Below are positions 34,167-47,959 of a stretch of 64,000 bases of DNA, one piece after another. The notes below the pieces were generated by a model that did no database searches, was not told where the DNA came from, and saw nothing but the letters and a program-made list of their open reading frames with translations. The position numbers and the translations under genes were made by a program. The stretch covers positions 42,005 through 106,004 of the forward strand of contig QZLH01000214.1 of the NCBI GenBank assembly GCA_003833135.1. Reading direction: 5' to 3'. Position 1 is the stretch's first letter; each line of letters starts with the position of its first letter. The DNA comes from Oehlia diaphana. Taxonomy: Eukaryota; Glomeromycota; Glomeromycetes; Glomerales; Glomeraceae.

Positions 34167-35488
34167 ATGGCTTGTAAGTAAAATAATTTTATCTCGGATA
34201 TTATCAAATTTTCTTATTATTATATTACAATATAAAAGTTACAAATAGAGGACGAGGCGGTGGTAATCGCGGTGGTCGTCCGTTTAATAGAGGCGGTAGA
34301 GGCGGTGGACGCGGTGGTGGTGCAAATTTTGGTAAAGAATTTTTTTGTACAGTTGATTTAATGAAACTTAACATATATGAATTTATGTTTAAATTATTTG
34401 CAATTGCAATTCGATAAATGTAAAGGTACTCGCGGTGGTAAGAATATTTATATTGATTGCATTTTTTTTTTGAAAAATAAATAAATAAAATTAATAAAAT
34501 TGATCTAAATTAGGAAGTGTTCAAAAACGCGGTTTCCGTGGCGGTGGCCGTGGCGGCGGTGGTGGTGGTGGTGGTGGTGGTGGTGGTGGAAGAGGTCGTG
34601 GTGGAAAAAGTGGTAGGGGAGGATCTAGAGGAGGATCAAGAGTTATAATCGAACCACACAGACATAAAGGTAATTATTCTATAAAAATGCTGACTCAAAT
34701 CTATCCTTTAATAACATAATTCATTGCTTCTTTTTTATTAGGTATTTTCGTTGCTCGTGGTAAAGAAGATCTTCTTGTCACAAAAAATCTTGTAAGTGGG
34801 GAATCTGTTTATGGAGAAAAGAGAATTTCAGTAGAAGGACCAGATGGTGTCAAAATCGAATATCGAGTTTGGAATCCATTCAGATCAAAGTTAGCTGCCG
34901 GTATTCTTGGTGGTGTTGAAGATATTTTTATTGCTCCTGACAAAAAAGTTTTGTACCTTGGTGCAGCTTCAGGGACTACGGTATCTCATGTAGCTGATAT
35001 TGTTGGTCCAGTATGTATTTATTATTCTTTTCTTTGAAATGTGTATTTGAAATAATGTCTAATGGTTAATATTTATATTATAGGAAGGTATAGTATATGC
35101 TGTTGAGTTTTCTCATCGGTCAGGACGTGATCTTATTAATGTGGCAAAGAAACGTACAAATGTTATACCCATTATTGAAGATGCTCGACATCCACACAAA
35201 TACAGAATGTTAGTTGGTATGGTAGATGTTATCTTTGCTGATGTTGCACAACCTGATCAAGCACGTATTATAACATTGAATGCACATCATTATTTAAAGA
35301 ATAATGGATATATTGTCATATCTATCAAAGCAAATTGCATTGATTCTACGGCAAAAGCTGAATCAGTTTTTGCAAGTGAAGTATCGAAATTAAAATTACA
35401 GCGTATAAAACCTATAGAGCAAATTACTCTTGAACCGTATGAGCGTGATCATGCTCTTGTTATTGGAAAATATATACGTTCAAAATAG
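34167..35488 (+). CDS. NOP1: Fibrillarin (box C/D snoRNP methyltransferase)
   Basis: Nucleolar 2'-O-methyltransferase of C/D snoRNPs. Six exons: 34167-34173, 34239-34331, a 12-bp microexon 34426-34437, one starting 34514, one starting about 34742, and one starting about 35083 to the stop at 35486. The first exon codes only two codons plus one base; splicing to the acceptor at 34238 gives [18 protein letters not shown], whereas the later AG would create a stop. The GAR domain contains a run of 12 or so Gly from a (GGT)n tract (about 34554-34590). The methyltransferase domain: [54 protein letters not shown] (SAM site), [32 protein letters not shown] and the terminal [16 protein letters not shown]. 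Confidence 0.95.
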
Positions 35489-36179
35489 AGAGAGTCTCGT
35501 GGAGGTTAAGTTATTTGAATAACTTTCTTAAAATTTAGTAATTTTTTTTCGTTTATTATTAAAATTACAATTTAGCATTATATGAATAAAGTAAAATTAA
35601 TAAGTGAATCACAATTTTAAGGTTTTTGCTATTTACAAATTGTTGGTTTTCTTTACCAAATTTCTAATTATTTACAAATTAATACAGATGAAATATATCA
35701 CCTAAAATATTATTTCAACAAAATTAATATATATATATATATATATATTACTTTTTCTATAAATTTACGTTATATTTGATATTGTTATCAACTACATAAT
35801 TGCCCAAAATAACAAATAATAAAATACAATAAAAAATTGGTCTGCAAAATATTGAAATAACGAAATAAAATTATGTTTTAAATACAATATCCTTTGAATT
35901 TAATGATTACTAATTAAGAATTTCTGATATAAAAATAAAATATAAAAAATATATACAAGATAATTATGATAGGAAACAAATTCGTATCAAGCAATATATG
36001 TCTAATAATGATGAGGTTCGTTCAGTAAGTAATTGATGTCAAGCTTTGCCTTTATCCTTTCAAGAAGCTTCCGGTTCGACTCGGTCCGTTCTTCAGCAAT
36101 TTATTCAACATATAAACAAAGTTTTATGACCAGATTCGGGCATCAAATAATCTTTTTTTGAGGTCAATTCCAACCTATT
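35489..36179. other. Convergent intergenic with (TA)n microsatellite
   Basis: Convergent 3' flanks. A (TA)n tract of about 26 bp lies at 35723-35749. No gene recognised. Confidence 0.6.
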
Positions 36180-39100
36180 TCATGAGCTTACGGTTCCATT
36201 CTGAAGTTTTTCATCTCTTATGCATTTCATATAGACAGACTGATCATTTACCATGTCTTCAAATCGCCTCTTTCGGTAAAGTTCTGCCTCTGCAGCAGCA
36301 ATCTTATCCTCCAATTCGCGAATCGCTCGTCCTATTGCAATTTTGGATGTTGCCACTTCGCGAATATGTTGAATAGTTTTTGCGTCGCGCCTATCCCTTT
36401 CGTTAGAAAGGTCAACAAGCTTCTGCCTTTTATGAACACGCTCTTCTTCAAGAATTTGATGACGTAAATCCTCAATTTGACATTTTCGTACCGTTTCTTG
36501 CATCTTTGCAAGTTCGGCCTGAATCTTTTTGTTACGCTCTTTCTCCCTGGTCCTACGACGAAGTTCACTGTATGATAAACCCTTCTTACTGCGTTGAATA
36601 GAAGAAGATCGCAGGGCAGTTGATGGGTTTGTAGATTCTTCGAAAGGAGTGAAATATGTTTCAACATTTTCTTCGTCGCTCTCTTTTTCATCATATACGT
36701 CTTCTTCAGCCGGGGAAAACTTTCCTCTTTGTTCCCGCCAACTCGAGATCTCTGCGTCAGAAGGTGGGGTCCAGCCCATTTCTTCTTGGATTTTCTTTCG
36801 GGCCACCTTTCTAGCTTCTCGAAGAAGCTCTTCATCTTCTAGTTCGCGAAGGCGTTTTTTCACAACCTAAAAGTGATAAAGCTTTAATATTAAGTACATA
36901 TAATAAATACAATAAATAATAACTAATAATTATTACTTTTTCTTGACGGCTTTCTTGTTTGGCCATTAACTTAGCCACGTATGCTTCATGCGTACTACGT
37001 GCCCGTTCGTACTCGTAAAGTCGTTCTTCGCGTGATTCCGAGGGCTCAATTGGGAAATATTCAGGATGTTCGAGCCGAAATAGACGTTCAGCAGGAGTAT
37101 CAAGGTCTATCACTGAGTCAAGTTCGTTAAGAACTTTAGTAATTGAATTTGCGCGGTTCGCGTCGAAAATTGACAGACGATCCTTTCGTCTCCGTGAATG
37201 TTCTGTCTCAGGTTTACTATCATTCTTTATTTTTGTCGGAGCCCTTTTAAAGGTAGCTTTTCGCTTAAGGGAAACCTCTCGTCGCGATTGAGGAGGTGAA
37301 GATCTAAAGACCTCGTCGCGCAAATCGCAGATTGTTGTGAATCTAATTAATTTTACAAATAGTTAGAAAAAGGGCAGAACTAAAATCAATTATTAATAAA
37401 AAAATTACTGCACAAACCGAAAAGCAGGGTCTATTTCCTCCTCTTCCTCCTCTTCCTCTTCCTCCTTCTCCTCTTCCTTCTCCTCCTCCTTCTTCTCTGT
37501 ATCAATATCCGATTTTTCAAATGTATTCGATTTATCAAGTGTATCCTTATCGACGATCTCGTTGTCGTTGTTTCCGTCTGTAATGGGTTGTTCCTCATAT
37601 TGAACGGGAGTAACCTCGGAAGTCTTTATAATCTGATTTAATAACGGTACGACAGGAACGGAAGGGAAATCTTCAATCACTTGAACTACTTTCGCATCAA
37701 CGTCACGAGGCTCGTCCCTTTCATGTGTCAAATCGTTTCCAAGTTTTAATCCGGATTTGTTATCTTCCTCCACATTATCTAAAACTCGCGGGGTTTCCTG
37801 GTAAACGGTTAAAGATTCAACCTTGGACTCGACTCTGGCTGAGATTTTTGTTTCAGCTTTAAAACCGTCATCGAAATAGTCCCATGCTCGAGTCCGTCCT
37901 AACGCATTTGATGGTATTTCGTTTGATGTCTTTGAAATTATTGCATCCTGTACTTGAGCGTAAAGCTTTGTTGTATCAACGAAATCTTTTACTCTCGTTC
38001 CTAATTGTTCTAATTGTTCTAATTCTTGGGACTTTATATTCACACTCTTTATCTTTTGAGACTAAATTAATAAAAACAAAGAATCATTATTTTTAAAAAT
38101 TTCCATAGGAAAATAAATACTTTTAAGACATACCTTTTGATTTTGTGAAGGTTGTGCGAACCGAAGGGTTCGGTTACGTTTTCTTTCGTTTTCAGTTAGT
38201 TTACCTATCTGTGCAGCTATTAGAAGATAAAATGAATACTTTAATATTAACAAATAAAAAGGCTCAGAGTATAACGAAAAATTACACTATATATACCTTG
38301 ATCTACAGCGAAGTCTGATAGCGGATCCATTTTATTTTCTTGAACTACACTATTATCATCCTCAGATGATTGCGTCTCAAATCGAAAGGCTTGATGACTT
38401 CCACTATTCGAGAATGTATTAAATTTACCTGCTAAATAATTTTGAATGTAAATAAATAAGATTATTAAACCAGGGTAAATGCTAATGCGGCAATTAAAAA
38501 GATGGAAATTACCATTTATGCCTGATTTGACTGACTGTTGGTCTATGAAACTATTCGCTTGATTATTGCGTATATGTGTCTTTTGTTCGTTAATGAGATT
38601 TTCCACGCCAACCATGGCCTGCTGGCTTAAATTGGGTGCACTTGATTGATCCATAAGATTTTCATTATCTGATGATTGCATCCCAAACCAAAATTTTTTT
38701 GCACTTTCGGGGGTTTGAGCAGCTATTAAAATTTCTAGATTTAATAAAATTATATGTTGAAATTTTGATCAAATAAAATAAACCTACCACTCATGGTATC
38801 AAAATTAAAAATCGGTTTATTATTACTTGGTGTAAAGTTGTAATTGACTGCATTCGTTAATGTTGGTTGATTAAAACTAAAATTTGATTTTTGGTTAACG
38901 TTATAATTTACTTTGCTGCTTGAACCTATTTGTGCAAAATCGGAATTGTTGTTTGCATATCCATGTTTTTTAGCACGTCGGATAACAGACTTTTCATCTG
39001 ACTTTTTTAAAGCTTCGTCATCAGTCATACCTTCTCTTGGTAGGTCTATAAAAGATAATGCTTTTATTAGTAAAATTATAAAAATATTAGTACATATTAG

Positions 39101-39222
39101 TACATAAAGAGAAAACAAAGAACACCTGGTAAAGGTTTAGAATTATCTTCCACGTCAGGGGACCACATAACAGTTTTTTTCTGACCTTGTCTTCTTATCC
39201 CGCCAAGTACAGATCGCAACAT
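36180..39222 (-). CDS. Unrecognised large coiled-coil protein
   Basis: Multi-exon gene of unknown function. The first exon begins at 39222 (MLRSVLGGIRRQGQKKTVMW) and splices (G|AC) to DLPREGMTDDEALKKSD. Next comes an Asn/Ser/Phe-rich segment with FNF-like motifs (NFSFNQPTLTNAVNYNF, KPIFNFDTMS) and an exon with ESAKKFWFGMQSSDNEN. An acidic region near 37430-37490 has about 20 Glu/Lys residues before IDPAFRFVQ. A strongly basic stretch follows (SRREVSLKRKATFKRAPTK). The last exon, 36180 to about 36865, is a long coiled coil (SELRRRTREKERNKKIQAEL and on). No transmembrane segment or signal peptide is visible. A nuclear or spindle-pole/nuclear-pore structural role is conceivable, but I cannot name a family. 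Exon-intron joins in the 38060-38760 stretch are only approximate. Confidence 0.7.
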
Positions 39223-40120
39223 GTGTTTGAGTAAAGCTAAACTAAACAAGCATAGATGTACGTTGGGAAACACATCGCAATTAAAACGTAAAATTGGAAT
39301 AAAAAGATTTTAATTTTTTTCTTCATAAAGTCGAACACCGCAATAAAATAGTAATTCTTGTTTCATTCTCAAAAATGTGGACAATTAACCGTAGCAGCAA
39401 AAAGAGTATATACCTTTTTTAAGAAAATTGATTATGACTTGAAAGAAAGGTGAAAGTTTTTTGAAATGATAAATAAATTACGCAGTATCTGGTGTTTGTG
39501 CATGATCACGAACTTTTTGTGTACTTAATGGTTACGCAAAAGGTCACGTCTTCACAATCTGCAACTGCAAGGCTGCAACATCATCAAAAAAATCATCGGG
39601 GTAAAATTAATTAATGATAATGCAGAAAGCCAGAAACCGTCACTGTCATAACGATTATTTTTTCGAATTATGACTCGCAGGTCCTAAGATAATCATTCGC
39701 ATTCTTACTAAGGACCTTTTAGTTGGTACGAACGTGGTCTTATCAATATAATTTATATTAGTTTGCAAGAAAGGATTTAACATTAGTAAATTTCTGTTCC
39801 TTTTAATTGTAATTCATTTTGCTTAAAAAGAACCACGTGGTGACGATTAGATCCCAACGAAAGGCGAAGGCAAAGACATAGAGATTAACCATCATGCATG
39901 TGATTTCATGTTATTAGAATCCTTTTTGTAAAGTTACCGCAGTTACTGTGATTATATTCAATCAAATTTCGCCACAAAAAAGGATATGCATACAGTTTTT
40001 GTAAAACATTTCATCCAATCATAAATAAAAGTTGTCAGATCAACATAAAATTTCGGTATGATTTCCAAATTTGCGAACTTGTATTTAACCGTTTAAAAAA
40101 TCACTAAAACAATAGTGATA
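39223..40120. other. Divergent promoter region, coiled-coil gene / USO1
   Basis: 898 bp between two divergent starts. A CACGTGG word lies near 39833. No further gene seen. Confidence 0.55.
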
Positions 40121-43100
40121 ATGGACTTCTTTAGTAGAAGTTATAAAGGGTTACTGGGAGAAAAAGGTCAACCTCAGTCAGTCGAAGACACTGTTGCAAA
40201 ATTAGTGGATCGCGCTTCTAGTTCTACATTGTTGGAAGACAGACGAGCTGCTATTTTAGGTTTAAAAGGCCTTTCAAGAGAATATCGGCAGGTAGAGATA
40301 TATTTTTTTATATTTCCTTTAAAAATATTACTACTAATTAATATTGATGAAAATAGGAAGTTGGAGAAAAAGGAATTGGTGCCCTTTTACATATTTTAAA
40401 TGAGGATAGGGCAGATATCGATACGGCAAAAGCTGTTTTAGAAATATTAAATATTTTATGTACACCTGATAGACAGGTAATTAGTTTACTTTTTTCTCTT
40501 GATACATGAATTATTATAGTATTTTTATTTTTTAATTGTTTGATTTAGGATTCTGCAGCTGATGTGGCCATAAAATTCACAGATGAAATTGTTCAGGTAA
40601 ACTGAAACTTTTAATTTTAACATCTAAATTTAATATTTTTCAATTCTTCAATTGAATCAAATTTTTATTTAATTAGAATTCTGCAAATATAAATTTATTC
40701 TTGGATATTTTACAAGAGTATGATTTTTATGTTCGTTTTCATGATATACAATTGTTGGGTACATTGTTAGCTATAAGACCAGATCATGTACAGGATTGTG
40801 TATTAACTGCTCCTATGGGAATTTCACGTTTGATGGATTTATTAGGTGACCGAAGAGAAATTATAAGAAATGGCAAGTTAAATATTTTGTGGAGCAAAGT
40901 AACTAATGAATTTCATAATTTCATTAGCTAATTTTAATTTTCTCTATATAGAGGGACTATTATTATTAATATCACTTACTGAAAATAATGCTGATATTCA
41001 AAAAATTGTTGCATTTGAGAATGCATTTGAAAAACTTTTGGAAATAATTACAGAGGAAGATGGATTAAATGGTGGAATTATTGTTCAGGATTGTTTGCAT
41101 TTAATTCTCAATTTATTACGGTATAATGTTTCAAATCAGGTATGAATTAAAATTTTACAATTGTTAGTATTTAAATAGTTTAATTTATTAATTAATTTAT
41201 TGTATTTTTAGAATTTTTTCCGGGAAACAAGCTGTATACAAAAAATTCCTCCATTGTTGAATTTTTCAGCAGAATATCAACATCAAGGATTTGATCTTGA
41301 ATTTTTGACTCAAGATTGGCATGAACAGAAAATTGCCAATACTATTGTATTATTAGAATTAATTAAGATATTGGTTGTTCCAAATAATATGAATACGGTG
41401 ACCAATCAGGTGGATTAAATTTTATTCAATTAATTTACTCATAACAAATTTTGATAATAGTGAACTTATTGTAATTTGTTTATTTAGAATGTGATGATTC
41501 AGTGTGGAGTGTTAAAAACAGTTATTGAACTATCTTTGTCTTCAAATGCCCCTTCGATAGTGAAATCCCATGTACGTTTTTCTTTCAGCTCTAAGTTTAT
41601 TTTTAATTATTAACATTGATTCATCTAATTGTAAAATTTTAAATTTAGTCACTTTATGCTTTGGCAGACCTCATAAGAGGGAATCAAAATGGTCAAGAAT
41701 ATTTAGCAAAAACAGTTGTTCCTGTTCCACATCCATCTCAATCTAGTGAAAATGATGCAAAGTCGTCTTCCTATGATCAAATTCTTATACCACCACGTCC
41801 TGCTGTAATGTCACTTATTGTTGTTGCGGTCGGAGCAGAGTATCTAGAAAGTTATTCAACTAGGGCAGCCGCCACTTATGCGTTTGAGGTAGATTCATTA
41901 ATATTAAAATTATTTCATCTTTTGCATTTTTTTTCAATTAATGAACCCTTTATATAATATATATATATATTTTTTTTTAGTCTTACACATTTAATAATAT
42001 TAATGCACAACTTGTATTAGCATCAACACTGACACCACCACCCGATGATAATCCTAATTCAGAAATAGTTATAGGTTGAGAAGATTTACAATTTATTAAT
42101 TTATAATATCATATTTTTGAAATAATTATAATTATTTACAATTCTTATTAATCAACGATTTTTTAGCTAAACCTCAATCAGCTGGTTCTTTGTTGCTTTC
42201 AGCATTATTAGAATGGGAAGATTCGGAGGCAGACCCATATGTTGTTTGGTTTGCTTCGGTAATTTTCTCTCACATTCTTATGAATAATGAAAGATCAAAA
42301 GAGTATGCACGAGGAATATTTTTTGGTGATGGTGATGATAACGGAGAAGAAAATATCACTTTATTGCACACAATTGCTGGAAACTTAATGATGGCAACAA
42401 GACAAAATGCAGAAAGACAAAATGCAGATGTGAGGGTGTTGATAGGATATCTTTGTACTCTTTGCATTTGGTTATGGGACAGTCCAATAAGTGTTAGAGA
42501 ATTTTTGTCAGAAAGCGGTCATTTACAAATGGTATCTTTTTAAACATAATGAATAATTATATTTTATTTTTAAACTCTTTAGCTAAATAATATTTTTGTT
42601 TTATAGCTAATTACATCAATAACTCAATCTTCTGGAGTAGATGCAAGAGTTCAAGGTTTATGTGCATTTTTATTGGGAATATGTTATGAATTTAATCATA
42701 ATTTAGATCCACAAATTACAAAGTATGATATCAATCATACGCTTATGTTTCTTCAAAAGATTGAAATTAATAATAAGTAATTATTGTTTTTTAGGTCAAC
42801 ACTTCAACAAATTTTACTTAATAGAATTGGATATGACCAATTTGTTAATCGTATTACAAGATTAAGAGAATCTCCGCATTTTAAACATGCTTCACAATAC
42901 TTACAGGTAAATAACAGTATTATAAATTATTTTAATGTAATTTGAGGATTAAACATGAATTCACATTAGGTTGTACCAGAGGAAGCAGCAAGAGGCTTAC
43001 CAGAATTATACTTTGATTATGCCTTTGTAGAATTTTTTAAAAATAATTATGGTAAGATTATTAAATGTTGGATTTCTCGAAATTTTTAATAACTAATTAA

Positions 43101-43688
43101 TATTTTCTTATTTCGTAGAAACAATTCAACGATCTATTAGAGCAGATCCGAATACGAAATCATTTTCAGGACTAAAAGGTTCTTCTGCATTCTTATTTTA
43201 ATAATAAAATTATTTTGATCTAATAATTATTAATTTTTAGGTTCAGATTATCAAGGCGACAATGATTCAACTACAGTAATTGCATCGTATAAAGAAGTTA
43301 TTCAAGCCCAAGAGAAAGAATTAAGTCAATTAAAAGAATCAATAAAACAGCTTGAACAACAATTGGAATCACAAGTAAATTGAAAATATTTATTACGTTA
43401 ATTGAAATGTTTAAATAGAATTTATTTTTTTTCCTTAATTAACTTGTCATTTAATTATAGAAATTATCAGCGGAGGGACAAATAAGATCATTAAACAACG
43501 AAATTGATATTTTGAAACAAACAATTGAAACTAAAACAGCTAATTGTGCTAATTTGGAAAAAGAACGAGATGATTTATATGATTGTGTTGCCGATCAAGA
43601 AGCATCTATTAAAAAATATAGAGAAAGATTAATAGCATTAAACCAAGAAGTTTCCGATATTGAAGAGGAAGATGATGAAGGAGAGGGA

Positions 43689-43721
<33 letters not shown>

Positions 43722-43724
43722 TAG
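40121..43724 (+). CDS. USO1: Vesicle tethering factor Uso1/p115
   Basis: Golgi-associated tether that docks COPII vesicles, with an armadillo head and coiled-coil tail. About 16 exons (first 40121-40290, last about 43461-43724) give roughly 825 aa. Start: MDFFSRSYKGLLGEKGQPQS. Armadillo-type segments include EDRRAAILGLKGLSREYRQ, YDFYVRFHDIQLLGTLLAIR, GIIVQDCLHLILNLLRYN and NFFRETSCIQKIPPLL. The Uso1 head continues through RSLY-type SLYALADLIRGNQNGQEYLA. The tail is a short coiled coil (QAQEKELSQLKESIKQLEQQ and on). The C-terminus is acidic, ending in a (GAT)n-coded Asp run, as in animal p115. The size is much closer to animal p115 than to the very long yeast Uso1. Most introns fall in phase 0 after a CAG. 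Confidence 0.93.
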
Positions 43725-46700
43725 GTTGAAAATAAATTCTTTGTATAAAAAAAAGAATATTTTCGATAATATAAAAATTAAACAATATTTATTTTATATA
43801 ATTATTTTTATTTAATTAATAAAAAAAATTATTTTTAAATTTTTTTAGATTTATTATTTAATATAAAATAATAAAATTATAGGTTTTTTTTTTTCATATA
43901 ACTAGTAGAAGTTAATATTTTATTATAAAATATTTAGAAACGATTATTATTTAATTACTTCTTTATGATAATGTGTTATTTTTACTAATAAAGCTTTGAG
44001 AATTATTTGTTAAAAGGTTAAAAAGTTGTTAAAAAAATAAATAAAATAAAACAATTATAAAGTTTTAAAAAGTATTATATGAATGAATAAAAATACAAAA
44101 CCCGATAGAAAGTAAATTATAATAATAGAAGTGTTGAGATGAATTAATGTAATTAATGTCTTTTTTGATGCAATTGTCTTTTGAGTCTTGATTTCCACGA
44201 AACTTCATCTTTTGCATTATGATAAATAGAAATTATAATATTTTAAATTTCAATAATTTTAATAATTTTAAATGAAAAGCATTCACTTTTTCTCCATCTG
44301 CTTTTATATGGTTTTCTGATTGCTTTTGACTATGCCAGTTCTGGACCAACGAACTCCTATTGCTCCATTCTTCCATTCCATTCCACAAAATTCAACACTG
44401 TTATCTTTATTAAAATTCCGAACCATACAATTTAGTGACCATTATGGAAATAAATCTGTATGATAAAAAGAATTTTTAGAGAAAGAAGTGTTTTCTTAGA
44501 GAGAGAAAGTTTGAGTTGTAAATGGTAGAGCCAGCTGGCAGTTTGCTTCTCTACTCCTCCCGTCCATATCATCAGAGATTTGGGTGCTCAGTTGCATTTA
44601 ATTACAGTATATCTAATGATCAACCGTATGCAATTAATATAGTCATGTCCCGACGAAAAATTGAATTTTTGAATAATACTGGATTCATTTAGTAAAGAGA
44701 TTGTATATCCATACCATTTGCAAGAAGCGCGTTTTTCATCCTTATGAAGGTCTGAAATTTAATCATTTTTTCTCCCAATGATATACTAAAACGTTTTCAT
44801 ATGAGTTGTAAATTGTAATACATCTTTGAGATCTTTTTTAATAAATTATACTTTAATTGGAAGTAATCTCATTTACTTTGATAAATCATTTAAAATTACG
44901 TAAAATATTATCTTTTTTGTAAAATACTATATAGATATACTGTAAATATTTTTCTTGTTAACCATAATGGTATATAACATTTTTTTCTGTATATATTTTG
45001 ATATTTAAACTGTATTAAATTGTTAAATTCTATTTAAATCATTAAAATGAATATTTTACGACGTAATGTAAAATAATTATGTAAAATAAGTAATAGAGGA
45101 TTTTCACATTAGTTTGGAGGGTTTTCGCGTGTATTAAATTAAATTATAGACGATTTTTATCAAATCAATGTACTGTATGTGTTTAATCATTACAGTTACA
45201 TTGTTACAAAGGAAATAAAGCTTGCAATAGAAAGAGTCGTAAGAAGAGATTTGCCATTCTGAGATTCGTGTTTGAAACAAAATTTGATTGTTTCTAATGT
45301 AGAAAATTAAAAGTTAAATATCATTACATGACTTAGAAGAAAACTAAAAATTTGAGATATATCTTATATGGTAAAATAAATTATTGTAAAGAGATCAGGT
45401 GACCACGTTCATCTCTACGTTCCCAAATCTAAAGTGAAGAATATTTTAACAAAAACATGTTTTTCATAGCGGTAAACTTGAAACTTACCGGAATATGAAA
45501 TCGGAAAAGAGTAGTATTTAATAAAATTTAACTTTCAACATTTTCCTTTCTTGATTTATTACAAAGTTCTTCATTAAAATGTAATAAATATATATTGAAT
45601 TATATAACAAATATTATGTAAAAATGGGTGTCTCCCATTTGATCTTGAGCGGATCCACAAGATTAGGAAAGCTGCTGATAACCTTCAATATATATTTTGG
45701 TAAATTTGATTGTTTTTTCTGATAAATTTATTTAATACATAGTTGCTTCAGTATAATTCAATTGTGTAGAATTGTGTAGGTGGATTAAACTTTCTAATTA
45801 AGATACCGTATCTTTTTCTAAATAAACAACATTTATTTTAATGTATTATATATTTTCTCAATTCTATTATTTTTAAATTTTGCCTTTGATCAAATTGTTT
45901 GAGTATCTAAATTTGTTCTTTTTTTTTCAATCAATCAGCCTGAAGAAAAAAATAGGTTCACAAATTAGTAGAATATGGTGTGATTGAAAATATAACTTTA
46001 GCAAGTTATGATAAAGATCAAATAATTGGAGTTCCACTGCTTTTACTATTCTATCTTTTGAATTGGTCAAGTAATAATACTCTAAATAGTATTTTTCAAA
46101 TATTTTCATTGTATACTTAAAAAAATTCAGTTGGAATTAAAATTATACATAAAAAATTAACTAGTAGTAATTTGTAATGTTAAAAGAAGATAACTTTTGT
46201 TGCTCTAATTGTTGAGAAGGAAAGGTCAATATTGAGTAGGTCTGATTCCATCTTTATAGAAGTATATAAGAGTATCTCAAATTTTCATATAGATTAATCC
46301 AATTGATACATTTGTCATCATTTTTTTCTTAAAACTCTCTTATCACCTTATTACATTTATCAAGTAAATCATTGTGCACTTTTGTGTCTGAGTAACCAAG
46401 TTCCAGATGTTAGGTCCAAATAATTTTTTTTATGACCTGAATTCTTTCATTTTTTTTTTTTCTAAATAACATTCATATTTTTGTGTATGAGCTGTAGTGT
46501 ATACAGATAGTAATACAGCCATTAATGAATATTAAAAGTTTGGAATGTTGACAGATACTTGACATTAAATATGTTATCCAGAAATTTTAAATTTAGGACA
46601 TCTTCAAATCTTGAATGTCAGGCACCTTGATGATTTTTTATAGTTTCTGTATGTTTTTTAATACCTGATTTCTTAATATAAATGGAGTAGAATTTTAGAT

Positions 46701-46930
46701 GGTTGAAAAATAATTTCAGTCAGATTATTAATGAAAAAAATCTTTGGATGAGAATCTTATTTTTATAAGTATAATTGTAAAGGTTTAAAATAAATTTAAT
46801 AATCTTTTCCAATTCAGCCAATTATTGAATAAATTTAAAAATATATGAATTGAAAATATTTACTAATTGAGGTAATATATTATGTGTGACTGTGTGTAGT
46901 TTTATCACTTTCTGCTAAAATAAAGTTGAA
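43725..46930. other. Gene-poor AT-rich region
   Basis: No recognisable protein-coding gene in about 3.2 kb. A somewhat less AT-rich patch at 44280-44620 contains repeated CCATTCTTCCATTCCATTCC-like words. Nothing can be named. Confidence 0.5.
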
Positions 46931-47044
46931 GTTATATTTGATAAAATTATTAATATTATTGTGAATTTAATTTCTAGTTTATAAAGAAGAGATTACATAT
47001 TTTTTGTTTTTTTTATTTGAAAAGAGTGAAAAGATTATAATGAT

Positions 47045-47222
47045 CTGTTAAAAAACTATACTCAGTAGTTATAACACCTAAACCAGCTATTTTTCAAGCA
47101 TCATGGCCTTTCACTTTCATTAATTTTCCTTGTTCAAATTCTTTCATTTCAGAAATAAATGGTAGTATGAATTTGTTAAAATTACCATCAAATGGAATAA
47201 ATCCAAGAACAAAGTGAGACTA
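47045..47222 (-). pseudogene. Plavaka-like transposase fragment (decayed)
   Basis: Minus-strand reading gives SHFVLGFIPFDGNFNKFI, then LPFISEMKEFEQGKLMKVKG and HDA, a stop (TGA) where Trp is expected, and KIAGLGVITTE. I associate this with transposases of the Plavaka/KDZ-related type common in mycorrhizal fungi; the family name is from memory. The fragment is about 55 residues with one stop and no flanking domain. Confidence 0.5.
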
Positions 47223-47480
47223 TATGGCAATCCACGTTTTTGGAATTCTGTTACATGAATATAAGCTATAACTTTTCCAAGTACATCTTTTACAAAGAAA
47301 TCTTTAGCAATTAATTCAAATTATTAATCACTTCTTTAGTCCATTTTGTTATCTGAAGATCATCTTTAATTCCATTAGGAGTTTTTTCAGGAAGAAGTGG
47401 TGAATGGTTATATACTGTACATCCTTGCAAATAATTATTATACAGTTCAGTCACTTTTTGTCTTTTATCATTAATAGCTT
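47223..47480 (-). pseudogene. Helitron Rep-helicase-like fragment (decayed)
   Basis: Minus-strand reading gives KRQKVTELYNNYLQGCTVYN, then NGIKDDLQITKWTKEVINNL, a stop, and LIAKDFFVKDVLGKVIAYIH and VTEFQKRGLP. The block VLGKV-AYI-V-EFQKRGLP is the hallmark of the Helitron Rep (helicase-like) domain just before its His-x-His motif. Here the reading frame is interrupted and the HUH histidines are lost at the junction with the adjoining Plavaka-like fragment. Confidence 0.7.
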
Positions 47481-47959
47481 ATTAATGTTATTGAATTTTA
47501 TTAGTAATTCCAAACTAAGCATCTGTGTTTCTTTTAACAAGAATGAATTGCTTCTTAGTTATAAATTAATTATAGTATATGTTTGTTAAATTATTAAATG
47601 TATTAGATTTAATAAATAATCAACAAAAACTTACTAGAACATTGGCATTTAATAATGTCAATTTCTATGAATAAATATTTCTTTCTTAGTATTTTATAAC
47701 AAATTGTATAAATTCTATATTAATAGTAAAAATTGGACCATTCCAATCTATTCCATATTATTATATTATTCTAATAAATTAATGAATTCTTTTATAAATG
47801 GTTAAGTATTTTTTTGGCTGCAGAATATTGTTTAATCGTGTCTAAGAAGTTTATCTACTTCATTGTCTTTCTCTTTTAACGTTATTTGAAAATAATCCTA
47901 GAATCTTTAATATATATATTATTATAATAACAAGATAAAGGGGAGAATTTATAAAGAAA

